The notes below the pieces were generated by a model. It was not told the DNA's origin and ran no database searches. It saw only the letters and a list, made by a program, of their open reading frames with translations. From Voacanga thouarsii (taxonomy: Eukaryota; Streptophyta; Magnoliopsida; Gentianales; Apocynaceae): DNA of 64,000 nt. A program made the position numbers and the translations under genes. The stretch is taken from positions 206,501 to 270,500 of the forward strand of contig JANUWF010001726.1 of NCBI GenBank assembly GCA_026120185.1. The letters are read 5' to 3'. This document shows positions 24,701 through 35,036 of the stretch, in pieces (the first letter of the stretch is position 1; each line of letters starts with the position of its first letter).

Positions 24701-26292
24701 ACTCATAGATAACGATGAGCCTACTACTTACGAGGATGTTCTGAATAGTTCAGAATCTGACAAATGGCTCGAAGCTATAAAGTCAGAGATGGATTCCATG
24801 TATGACAACCAAGTATGGACTTTGGTTGATCCACCTGAAGGAATCAAGCCTATAGGGTGTAAATGGGTTTTCAAAAAGAAAACTGACATGGATGGTAATG
24901 TGGTTACCTATAAGGCTCGCTTGGTAGCAAAAGGTTATTGTCAACAACAAGGTATTGACTATGACGAAACTTTTTCACCAGTTGCGATGCTGAAATCTAT
25001 AAGAATACTCCTAGCCATTGCCACTCATTACGATTATGAGGTCTGTCAAATGGATGTGAAAACAGCTTTTCTTAATGGAAACCTGATTGAGGAAGTGTAT
25101 ATGACACAACTTAAAGGTTTCATATCCAAAAATAGCACAAAGGTGTGCAAGTTGCAAAGGTCCATTGATGGACTTAAGCAAGCATCTAGGAGTTGGAATA
25201 TCCGTTTTGATGAGACAATTAAAGATTTTGGTTTCATTCAAAACATGGATGAACCTTGTGTGTACAAGAAGGTTAGTGGGAGTAAAGTTGCTTTCCTATT
25301 GCTTTATGTAGATGACATATTTGCTTATAGGAAATGATGTTTCCATTCTTCAATCAGTGAAGATTTGGTTGTCCAAGATGTTCTCCATGAAAGACCTTGG
25401 AGAAGCAACCTATATTCTGGGAATAAAGATCTATAGAGATAGATCTAGAATGTTGCTAGGTCTTTCACAGTCTACATACATAGACAAAGTGTTGAAAAGG
25501 TTCAGCATGGATCAATCCAAAAGAGGATTCTTACCTATGACACATGGTGTAAGCCTTTCAAAGTTGATGTCTCCAAAGACACAAGTTGAGAGGGATCACA
25601 TAAGTAGAATTCCATATGCTTCGGTAATTGGGTCTATCATGTATGCAATGATATGTACTAGGCCCAATATATCGTGTGCTCTTAGTTTGACGAGCAAATA
25701 CCAATCTGATCCTGGAGAGGGTCACTGGGCAGCTGTAAAGAATATCCTTAAGTACTTACGAAGGACTAAGGATGCATTCTTGATATATGGAGATGGTGAT
25801 TTACAAGTAAGAAGGTATACTGATGCCAGCTTTCAGTCCGATAAGGACGACTTCAAATCACAATCTGGCTACGTATTTACATTAGGTGGTGGGGCAGTTA
25901 GTTGGAAGAGCTCCAAACAAGAGACTACTGCCGATTTGACTACTAAAGTAGAGTACATAGCAGCTTCTGAAGCAGCTAAATAAGCAATATGGATCAAGAA
26001 GTTCATCACTGAACTTGGAGTGGTGCCCAGCATTGTTGATTCGATACCTTTATATTGTGACAACAATGGAGCCATTGCACAGGTAAAGGAACCACGGTCT
26101 CATCAACGATCCAAGCATGTACTTAGACGCTATCATCTGATTAGAGAAATCATACATAGAGAAGATGTAAAGATAGAGAGGATTCCCACGGATCAGAACA
26201 TAGCTGATCCACTCACTAAAGCGCTTTCCCAGAAGAAACATGATAAACATGTTGAGTCATTTGGTATTCGATACATGAATGATTGGCTTTAG
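24701..26292 (+). pseudogene. Nested copia reverse transcriptase and RNase H (broken)
   Basis: RT motifs: WVFKKKTDMDG, YKARLVAKGYCQQQG, MDVKTAFLNG and LLLYVDDI at about 25,300-25,320, with the catalytic YVDD intact. A frameshift follows at about 25,325, then KDLGEATYILGIKIYRD. RNase H motifs: YTDASFQSD, SGYVFTLGGGAVSWKSSKQ, a KVEYIAASEAA segment, CDNNGAIAQ and HVLRRYHLIREI. Stops lie at 25,336 and 25,981. It ends with SFGIRYMNDWL and TAG, followed by the polypurine-like AAGTGGGAGT. This is the best preserved pol in the window. Confidence 0.9.
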
Positions 26293-26306
26293 TGCAAGTG
26301 GGAGTT

Positions 26307-26634
26307 TGTTAGTGTTGTACTCTAGAGTCAATCACGTGTACCATGTATATTGCATATTAAATTAATAAGAGTCATTCTTTTATCTTTCAGTTTGATTGTT
26401 ATATCTAAATATGTATACAAACCGTTAGATAAAGTCCCTAGTACAACACAGTGTTAAGGAAATCATGATAGAGATCATGATTTCCTTAAACTGTGTTGTA
26501 CTAGGGACTTTATCTAACGGTTTGTATACATATTTAGATATAAAAATCAAATTGAAAGATAAAGAATGCCTCTTATTAATTTAATATGCAATATACATGG
26601 TACACGTAATTGCCTCTAGAGCACAACACTAACA
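26307..26634. repeat. 328-bp near-perfect palindrome of two opposed LTR starts
   Basis: The left arm starts TGTTAGTGTTGTACTC after the polypurine tract. The right arm ends GAGCACAACACTAACA. The arms, about 160 bp each, are complementary over nearly their whole length with about ten differences. They meet near 26,470 in ATCATGATAGAGATCATGAT. Each arm equals the first part of the nested element's LTR. The palindrome is therefore two head-to-head U3 starts, not a separate MITE. Confidence 0.8.
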
Positions 26635-27300
26635 TGATATTGATGGCTATCTTTGGCATGGAAGATTAGGCCATATATCATTTGATTTGCTAAATAAATT
26701 ATCCTAAAAAAAGCTTGTTAGGGGACTGTCTAAAATAAAGTTTGATAAAAGCAAAATTTGTGATGCTTGCCAATTTGGAAAACAAATCAAAACCTCTTTC
26801 AAACCCAAAAAAATGATTTCCACCTCAAAACCTCTTGAATTAATTCATATGAATTTATTTGGACCAATAAGGACTACTAGCCTTGGATTTTTAAAACAGT
26901 GAATTTACACACTTCTGTGATGAAAATGAATTTTTTAGCTGCTAAAATCCCTCAACAAAATGGTGTTGTTGAGAGAAAAAATCAAACCTTGCAAGAAATG
27001 GCTAGATCCATGATTTGTGAAAACTCTCTTCCAAAATACTTTTGGATTGAAGCTATAAATACAACATGTGATATTGCATGTTGAGACCCATCTTAAGAAA
27101 AACACCATTTGAGCTTATGTTTGACAAAACTCTATCAATTTCTTATTTCAAAGTATTTGGCTGTAAATATTTTGTCCTTAATACCCGAGACAATCTTGGA
27201 GAATTTGATAGAAAATCCAATGTGGTTATATTCCTTGAATATTCTTTAAATAAAAAAGACATATAGAGTGTACAATAAGAGAACTCTATGTGTGGAAGAA
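26635..27300 (+). pseudogene. Sirevirus-like integrase (core deleted)
   Basis: It resumes the frame cut at 19,954. The zinc finger WHGRLGHISFDLLNKL...CDACQFGKQ is intact. After LFGPIRTTSLGF the sequence jumps to IPQQNGVVERKNQTLQEMAR. The segment carrying the first two catalytic aspartates (normally about 80 residues) is missing, so integrase is dead. The tail KVFGCKYFVLNTRDNLGEFD is normal. Stops occur at about 26,706 and 27,083. Confidence 0.82.
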
Positions 27301-29147
27301 TCCGTACGTGTTGTCTTTGATGAATCTAACATTTATACTTCGAGGAAAGATGATGATGATGTAGGAGGTTCAAAGGAAGTGGGGAAAGAACAACACAAAG
27401 CACTACCATTGGATACTCATAAAAAAGAAGAAGAATTTGAAGAATAACAAGCTGAACTAGGAAAGTAAGAAATTGAAGAATTCACAGATCAAGAATTACC
27501 AAATGATTGAAAATATAAAACGGATCATCCAAAAAAGCAAATCATCGGTGATCCGAGTTGTGGAGTCAAAACTAGATGGTATTTTATAGATAATTTGGCT
27601 CTACTCTCATGTATAGAACCTAATTGTATTGATGTAACTTTGCATGATGAATTTTGGATAATTGCTATATAAGAAGAGCTGAACCAATTTCAGAGAAATT
27701 AAGTTTGGAAATTAGTCCCTAGATCGCTTGATCGTCCGGTTATTGGTACCAAGTGGGTGTTTAAAAATAAATTTGATGAAAATGAAGCTATTATTAGAAA
27801 TAAAGCAAGATTGGTTGCCTAAGAATTCAATCAAGAAGAGGGCATTGATTATGATGAAACATTTGCTCCCGTTGCTAGATTAGAATCCATAAGAATGCTT
27901 CTTGCCTTTCCATCCTTCAAAAATTTTATACTTTATCAAATGGATGTTAAAAGTGCATTTCTAAATGGTTTTATTGAGGAGGAAGTTTAGGTACAACAAC
28001 CTCCGGATTTTGTTCATGAGTATTTTCCAAATCATGTTTTCAAATTCAAACTTTTAAAGACTCTTTATGATTTAAAATAAGCCCTATGAGCTTGGTATGA
28101 AAGGCTTAGTGGATTCTTGTTCTAAAAAAGTTTCTCAAGAGGCTTAATCGATACCATATTGTTTATCAAAATCAGAAAATCTGGTGATCTTTTTATTGCT
28201 CAAAATTATATTGATGATATTATTTTTGGTGCTACTAATGATTTCTTATGCAAGATGTTTGCTACGACAATGCAGCAAGAATTCAAAATGAGCATGATGG
28301 GATAACTAAATTTCTTTCTCAGGCTGCAAATCAAACAAACCAAGGATGGAATCTTCCTAAATCCAGCTAAGTATGCCAAGGAACTACTCTAAATGTTTGG
28401 TATGAATGAGGCTAAAGAAATCTGTACACCTATGAGCACTTTCCTAAAACTTGACAAGGATGAAAAGGGTAAGAAGGTAGAAGAATCTAAATATAGAGGT
28501 ATGATTGGAAGTTTACTCTATCTCACTGCTAGCCGACCAGATATCATGTTTTCAGTTCTCTTTGTACCCGGTTTCAATCATGTCCAAAGGAATCACACCT
28601 ATGTACAGTGAAACGCATCATTCGATATTTAATTGGAACATATGATTATGGCTTATGATATCCTTGTACTAACACATTTGATCTTATAGGATATACCGAT
28701 ACGAATTATGTGGCTACAAAGTTGGAAAAAAAAAAAGCAAAAACGGCCATTGCCAATTTCTTGGACATTTTCTAGTGTCATGGCACAACAAGTAGGCCTG
28801 TGTATCATTATCCACAACCGAGACCGAATACATTGCAGCTGGAAGCTGCTGCGCACAAATTCTGTAGATGAAAAATACATTGCTTGATTTTAACTCAATT
28901 TTAATTGCGTACCTATATTATATGACAATACAAGTGCTATCAATCTAACTAAGAATCATGTTCCATATTCTAGGACCAAGTATATAGAAATTAAACATCA
29001 TTTTATTCGGGATCATGTGCTTAAAGGAGATGTATGTGTTGAATATATTTCAACTGATGAACAACTTGCAGATATCTTTACAAAACCTCTGGCCGAGGAA
29101 AGATTCAATAATCTAAGAAGAAGTTTGGGAATTACAAAGATTATTTG
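27301..29147 (+). pseudogene. Sirevirus-like reverse transcriptase and RNase H (broken)
   Basis: RT reads KWVFKNKFDENE, EEGIDYDETFAPVARLESIR, MDVKSAFLNGFIEEEV and the catalytic site as YIDDIIFG. RNase H reads TASRPDIMFSV, then the remnant CDS-like DNTSAINLTKNHVPYSRTK and EYISTDEQLADIFTKPL, ending with GITKII and TGA at 29,147. At least ten stops and several frameshifts occur, for example 27,673, 27,702, 27,821, 27,988, 28,078 and 28,391. A poly-A-like slip near 28,728 breaks the RNase H core. Confidence 0.85.
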
Positions 29148-29627
29148 ACTGACATGTTTGTCCAAGAACCGTTTTTCTTATTTTGCAGAACCACTGAAGA
29201 TGTAGCGTTTGGACGAGGTTTTTGGACGCACTATTTGGATAACTTAACTCCAAAATCACCTCAGTTGAACTGCTTTCACTCTACCTTTTGGACGAACAAT
29301 TTTGGACTCAGTATAAGTCCAAAATATCGGCAGCTCTTAAATTATGAAAAGCCAAACAGTTTATATTATTTGCAAAAGAAAACGTGAGCCCAAAATGCCT
29401 TTTCAAAATTTTCAAAAAGTCCGCGCGTTCTTCAAACCTCTGAAAAACCTCTAATGAAAGGATTTTAACTGTCCTATCCTATCTAGAGCCTAGAAAAATT
29501 TAAAAAGGCTTTAACTCTCTGTCTCTCTCTTTCTCGAAAATAAAAAACTGACTTTCTCACCATCACTCTCGGCTTCATCTTTTCTAAGATAGAACAACAA
29601 ATTGTTCATTTTCCTCTCACTTTCTAA
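29148..29627 (+). other. Spacer between pol and the third ORF of the Sirevirus-like element
   Basis: Non-coding. It carries four copies of TTTGGAC within 100 bp (29,208, 29,221, 29,287 and 29,301) and a CT-rich run before the next ATG. The ORF at 29,145-29,387 has no recognisable domain. Confidence 0.5.
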
Positions 29628-31163
29628 ATGGTGAAAATAGCTAAATCTGACAAAGGAACCGCTAAAAGAACCAAGATGGAAAAGGCAATGGCTAAATCAA
29701 AAGCAACTACACCGGCGACAACCAAGCAGAAAGAAAAAGAAATCTCTAAGGAGAACTCATCTACTGAGCACACTGCTCCAAAAAGTTTAGAAACACAGGT
29801 ACCCCGTTTCCTTGATAAAAAATGTGAAATTAATTTCAATGATTGGTTAGCAAGAAATAGAATTATGATTTCTGGATATCGGGTAGAGGGTGGAGATTTT
29901 TTAAAATTTTTTGATATTCTAAACATGTTTGAGAATCTGGGTTGGGGAGTATTATTGACAGTCGATGAGAAGCTGTACACCCCGTTAGTTTGGAAATTTT
30001 ATGCAAATTTGAAAAATGGGAGACTTGAGGAGACCAGTAGAGGATTTATGGTACAGTGGTACAGCACAAGAGTTGGGTTTGTGAATATTGAGTTCAATCA
30101 TAGATTGCTAAACAGAATTTTCGATGTAAGAGATGGGAGTGTCCAATTCTTTGAGTCAAACAAATTTCCCGAAGATATTGATATATTTGACTTAGGTAAA
30201 TTTGAGGCAAGATTTAACGGTGGTAGAAGCTTCAAAAACTCAGCTGATAGAAATACTAAATGGTTAAATAGGTCTGGAAGAGTGTTACACCATATGGTGC
30301 CAACAATGGTTGCTCCAAGTTTTGGACACAAAACTTCAGTGAGTATAATGCTAGCCATGTTTGAGGAGCGGATGATTAGTTTTGGATTTTTAGCAGCAAA
30401 ATTAATGATGCAGTCAAGGAAAACCTCTCTTAAGGCACTTCTATATAGAAATATGTTGACCAAAATCTTCAGATACTTCCATGTCAAATTGGACAAAGTT
30501 AGGCCTGGATAGATGAGAACAACTGTGTACAACACAGAATCATTTGAAAGAATGGGATTCATTCTAGTGGATTAGAAGTTGGTTCTGCCCAGAGATCTCT
30601 CCGATGAAGAGAAAGCAAAAGTGTTGAAAATTAAAGAAGAAGGAAAAATAACAGCTTAATTGGCAGGGACCAAAAGGAAAGCTAAAACAGCGGCTCAAGC
30701 TGAGTCTTCCAGCAGGAGTAAACAGGGGACTTGGGATAAAGGCATAATTGACAGCATTATGGACGCCATAAATTCCCTGACTGTTAAATTGGATAACCTT
30801 AGCTCAGAGATTCAAACTCTAGGGAATCAGTTGACAGTAGTAGAAGCAAAGGCTTAAAAAGATGAACTAGTGCCTGCTCCATCAGTACCATCTCCAGCAA
30901 AGGCAAATGTAGAGAAATCAGTCCTTGAGGCCGAAGAAGTAGCAGTAGAAAAGCAACTAGTTGAGGAAGTGATAGTCCCTAAGCAAAGCAGAGAAAAATC
31001 CCAACATCAGGAAGATGTAGCACCCCCTACCCCTATTAAACCTCGTGTCTCATTTGGGGAGAGACAAAAACATGTGGTAGTTATGAGGAAATCAAGTAGG
31101 CTTGCTGGACAACATTCCAGAAAGGGTGTCGGATCAAAGACCGAGACTGTTCACATTTCCTGA
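29628..31163 (+). pseudogene. Env-position ORF of Sirevirus-like element (plant transposon protein-like domain)
   Basis: ATG at 29,628 starts a Lys/Thr/Glu-rich tail (residues 1-55). A globular region follows with KFYANLKNGRLEE, then FNHRLLNRIFDV, and later MLAMFEERMISFGFLAAKLM. The FYANL...G segment resembles the 'putative plant transposon protein' domain found in ORFs of several plant retroelements. It is read through stops at 30,510, 30,573, 30,658 and 30,855 in one continuous frame to 31,163. The distal part is Ala/Ser/Lys-rich with a SIMDAINSLTVKLDNLSSEI coiled-coil-like helix and a basic MRKSSRLAGQHSRKG end. I see no signal peptide or clear membrane segment, so an envelope role is not supported. 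Five pieces in one frame suggest an ancestral protein of about 510 residues. Confidence 0.6.
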
Positions 31164-32735
31164 GTACTTGGATCAATGATTGATTTTCAACCAGAAATTT
31201 CTTATCGCTTTTCACTGAACAATTTTTATTTTCCACCCAGTATTTGAACAATTTATTTTCTATCCTTTAACTACTATTTCTGCCTAGCTTATGAATGTTT
31301 CATATATATAACTATCTCTGCTTCATATATGTACTCATTACTCTACATTTTGATTGACGACAAAAAGGGGAGAAAAATGACTGCTAGATTGTGATTATTG
31401 TGCTTGTGGGATTGCTGTGATTGGGTACTTATGCACTAAATATGTGTGTGAGTATGCGCACTTACACTATAGAAAAATGACAGTAATTTATCTGTGCTCT
31501 ATGATGTGCTATTATGTTATGCTCTCTATAGCTATACTGTTAATTCTACACTTCTGATTGACTGTTGCTACCTTTGAGTAGTCTAATTCTAATTTTTGCA
31601 CTGATAGAACTAATGTTGGATAAACTGATGGTTGTGCAGTTTTGTGCTCTGCATTGATGTTCTGCACTAAAACAGATTTATATGCTAATTTTGAATATTG
31701 TTAAGATCCTATGATTCTCTCTATGAAATTCATGTCGGGATTTAGATTTGATTAAACAAGCATGCTATGAAAATTTTATTGGTTTATGATCTGTGATCAC
31801 AGTTTGCTGATGTCCAAACATATTTAAAATAGTTCACTGAAAACTAGTTTGATATCCTACTTTCCGTCAAATGTGTTCTTTTATGTATAAAGGTATTATT
31901 GAGATTTGAGTTGTTGGTTAATCTAGTTTTGAAAGCTATCATGATATAGTTGTTGTTCAAATAAATTTTTGAAATCCTCTGTGATATGTTCCTTGTTAAA
32001 AATATCAGATAATAAGGATAGTTATTCAGATATCTCTTAGTGCATAAAACTTTCCTTGAAGACTAAAATTCCTTGAGAAAACTAGGACAGATCAAAATTT
32101 CTGAAAACCTATTGCCTCCTGCACTTTTATAGGGAGAACTTTGGACACACATTTTTTTGATCCAAAAGTCCATCCAAAAATGAGTTCTTTCAAATGAGTC
32201 AGTTTCTCTCTAAATTTTACCTTATTTTGGACACATGGTTTTGACATCCGAAACCTAAAGTCCAAAAGTTACATACTCTCCTTCACCTAGTTTTGGATGC
32301 ATATTTTGGACGTCCAAAGATTAACTCCAACTTTCTCTCAAAACGCACCTCTAAATCTCATACTTCACATATGTTCATATATGCATATATTAAGGGGGAG
32401 TATCCCATCTTATGATTTATTTACTATACCTCATTGTGTACATATTTATACAATTTTTATTGCAGCTATTCTTTTAAGGAATAGTTGAGTGATGGAAGAA
32501 ATGAGGATATGAGGGTAGGTTGGGCCATAGGCTCATCGAGCCATGTTTGTGAGTATATGCTTTAATTTTTTTTTTTATCTTAAACTCATAAGCACTCTTT
32601 GAATCCTATAATAAGCGATTACATTCCATGAAAAATATTCTTATTTCTCTTTGTCTAACATGTCCGTATTGTACATATCATTATTCTTTATATCACAATT
32701 CCATCAAGTTTGTCATCACTAAAAAAGAGAGAGAT
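31164..32735 (+). other. 3' non-coding region of the Sirevirus-like element
   Basis: About 1.6 kb without coding signals. It holds polypurine tracts AAAAAGGGGAGAAAAATG (about 31,362) and AAAAAAGAGAGAGAT directly before the 3' LTR. It also has further TTTGGAC words at 32,140, 32,226 and 32,305. Long 3' non-coding regions with several polypurine tracts are characteristic of Sireviruses. Confidence 0.6.
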
Positions 32736-33997
32736 TGTTAGCCCTAAGGGCATTCTCATGTATTTTGACTTATGATAAATATTGATAAGGACTAACTTAT
32801 ATGATCTACATGTTATAGGATATGTTTGACCTTAGTTCTTCCAAGGCGTTCAAATCGGATTGCTAAGTAACTCTTGAAGCAATAAAATCCAAGAATAGGA
32901 GATCAAGAAGAAGATCAAGCTTAAGAGATTGCATACTAAGAATCTGTTATGGAAGAATATTAGACTAGGAATCTTTGTTAAGATATTCTCTGTGTAAATT
33001 TCTATATCTTCTTTACCTTATGACTCAATTTAATTCTACCTTGAAGCACTAAAACAAAAGATTTCAAAGTTTTAAATCCTCAAAATTTTGGATTGAGTAT
33101 TTTGAGTGACCCTACATACAAAAGCTACGTCCAAAATCTTGTGAATAGTATCAAATTGATTCTGTCTGAAAAAGTGTCATTTTGGACTTACCTTTTGATG
33201 CACCATCGTCCAAAACTCTGGCAAATCTGACAGAGAAAACTAGCCATTTTCTAGCCGTTGAAACTCCACTTTATGGCTCTATAAAAGGTTTCAAAACTCG
33301 ATTTGAAAGTAAAATTTTGTCCTATCCTTCTAAGAAACACTCTTGCTCTATAGAAAACAAAAATCTCCTTTATCAAAGTGCTTCAAAGTGAAATCAAAGT
33401 GTGTCAAAAAGGTAAAGATTGTTTGAGTTCATTTCTCTTATATATCTGCTCAAAAGAGTGAGCTATTTTCATTTCATTTCTTCAATCATCTTAGTGTATC
33501 AAGGTTGTGGTGTAAAACCCCTTTAGGGTGAACCTTAATTTGTTGGTTGATTGAGAGGTTTCGGGTAAAATCAAGTGTGGTGATCATCTCTTGTATTTGG
33601 GACAGATTGATACCATTGTGTTGGGTGAATGAAATCTGTTTGAAAATCCTAAGTTTAAGCTTAAGGTAGTGGATGTAGATCTTGGTAAATCGAACCACTA
33701 TAGATCTTGTGTTATCTCTCTGCATTTACTTTCATAGCTGCAATCGTCCTTGAACAAACTTCTGTTTCTCAAAAGAAATCTTTATTACTTGCCACCAACT
33801 CATCCTTACTCAAGCATTAATTGCATCGAGCTTCTTACTTTTTCAAAGCATAGGAAATTCCTAAGCCATTTTGAAAAAGCACTCATTGTTGCACATTCCT
33901 TGGTCTGAAGCTGGAAGAAGATCTTTTCTCAAAACAAAATTTTTCTTGAGCATTTTAAATTTATCAAAAACCTTATTTACCCCTCTAAGGTTTTTCA
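32736..33997 (+). repeat. Sirevirus-like 3' LTR (1,262 bp)
   Basis: It starts TGTTAGCCCTAAGGG and ends CTAAGGTTTTTCA. It aligns end to end with the 5' LTR at 16,469-17,749. The ORFs at 33,182-33,391 and 33,486-33,725 are counterparts of non-coding ORFs in the 5' copy. Confidence 0.85.
33280..33286 (+). promoter_or_regulatory. TATA box in Sirevirus-like 3' LTR
   Basis: TATAAAA within GGCTCTATAAAAGG, the counterpart of 17,029. Confidence 0.45.
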
Positions 33998-34230
33998 TAA
34001 ACATTGTCGGAAATAACGGAATTTTCCTTCACCTACACTTGTTGTAAACACTTAATGTAAGATTGATATGAATGAAATGAGATCTTTATTCATGTTGGCC
34101 TTTGAAGCAATTCTTTACATTGTTGTTCTTTGCCGTTTTCTTTGCACATGCTGTGCACAAAACATAAACTCTCTGGCGTGAACTTATCAACGCAGTCTAA
34201 AAGCATCCCAAAAAATGACGTGATAGGCCC

Positions 34231-34744
34231 AAGAGAGCCAAGAAAGGGGGAAAAATCCCTAATTAGATTTACAAACCTAATTAAGTGGGAAAAAATGTAG
34301 AAAAACTCAACAAACTCAAATTTAAGAATCTAAAAAACTCAAAATAAGATAATTAAATTCTAAAATACAACTCCGAATATAGTTTAAACTATATTAAAAT
34401 ATAATAACAATAATAATAAATTATAATAAATTATGAAAATAGAGTACAGTTCCAAAAAATTAAATTTCCCAAGATAATTTCATTAACTCAAAAATTTAGA
34501 AAACTTGTAATATAAAAAATCAACTATGAATATTATTTAGTTTTGTACAATTAAATATTTCTTATGTTTTACTTTGAGAATAAAATATAATGTTTTGTAA
34601 CAATATCAAATTAATCCTAAAACATACTACTTCATCTTCAAGCTAAATATTATTATTTATCTTTTAGAAAACATTAGGAATATTTGATCATTTACAATAT
34701 TTTAATTGTGATAATATAGTCTTAAAATATATTGATAATTAATT

Positions 34745-34783
<39 letters not shown>

Positions 34784-35036
34784 TACAATTTGGAACAGCT
34801 AGGGATAATATAAATCCCGTCTTTGACATGCCTTTACCCAGTGGATTGTGGGACATGGCTCAACCCCATCTCTATCCTCGCCTAAACCTAGTAAGGTTTG
34901 TCATCCTTGAAGGCAAGGGCCGAATGCGGGTGCATTTTACATATACCTTCCAGTATCGAATGAGTCAAATTATATATTTTTTAAAGAAAAATTCTATATT
35001 TTAGATCTTTAATACAACCTACTCTGTCTCTACGGC
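34231..35036. other. AT-rich intergenic sequence downstream of the NLR relic
   Basis: No gene is seen. It is strongly AT-rich, with an (AT)n tract at about 34,748-34,781. After that comes a less AT-rich stretch (34,790-34,960) with GGACATGGCTCAACCCC and GGCAAGGGCCGAATGCGGG, which I cannot identify. Confidence 0.6.
34748..34781. repeat. (AT)n microsatellite
   Basis: Uninterrupted AT dinucleotides, about 17 units. Confidence 0.9.

Larger units (their letters stand above)
19955..26634 (-). mobile_element. Nested copia element with inverted interior
   Basis: It is flanked by perfect 5-bp duplications TGATA (19,950-19,954 and 26,635-26,639). The outer ends read as a minus-strand element: the left end TGTAGGATTTC is the reverse complement of an LTR 3' end, and the right end ACAACACTAACA is the reverse complement of an LTR 5' start. 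Yet gag and pol (22,359-26,292) run on the plus strand and finish at a plus-oriented LTR start (26,307). This arrangement fits an inversion between the two LTRs plus loss of the forward 5' LTR and primer site. The coding part matches the Ivana/Oryco-like group. Confidence 0.75.
16469..33997 (+). mobile_element. Sirevirus-like Ty1-copia element, full length with a nested copia
   Basis: It is bounded by LTRs at 16,469-17,749 and 32,736-33,997. Flanks CGAAC (16,464-16,468) and TAAAC (33,998-34,002) can be a target duplication altered by two transitions at a CpG. The empty-site equivalent at 6,660-6,690 reads AAAATACAAATATTGTC, supporting the junction. Order: LTR, primer site TGGTATCAGAGC, gag with a coiled-coil extension and two knuckles, protease, [nested element 19,955-26,634], integrase, RT-RNase H, an env-position ORF, long 3' non-coding region, LTR. 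The long gag and extra 3' ORF point to the SIRE/Maximus lineage. All ORFs are broken. Confidence 0.85.
2052..34230 (+). mobile_element. Internally deleted Ty3-gypsy element (host of the nested stack)
   Basis: Two LTR-like stretches flank gag and protease remnants. The left one is 2,090-2,209 plus 6,541-6,940. The right one is about 16,200-16,468 plus 33,998-34,230. They align with each other across the insertion points: for example GTAAATTTT runs, then GAATATT...AAAAT, then ATTGTC, then ATATGAATGAAATGAGAT, then TGCACAAAACA. Between them lie gag (6,957-7,590 and 14,879-15,590) and protease (about 15,600-16,010). Reverse transcriptase, RNase H and integrase are absent, so the element lost most of pol before or after insertion. 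Outer limits are approximate because the LTR ends are worn. Confidence 0.55.

Noticed and set aside
26307..26634. Stand-alone MITE or foldback transposon
   Set aside because: Both arms equal the start of the nested element's LTR. The left arm directly follows a polypurine tract and the right end is the element's own terminus with the TGATA duplication.
29628..31163. Interpretation of the env-position ORF as a viral envelope protein
   Set aside because: No signal peptide, membrane segment or cysteine-rich ectodomain is visible. Position alone is not enough.
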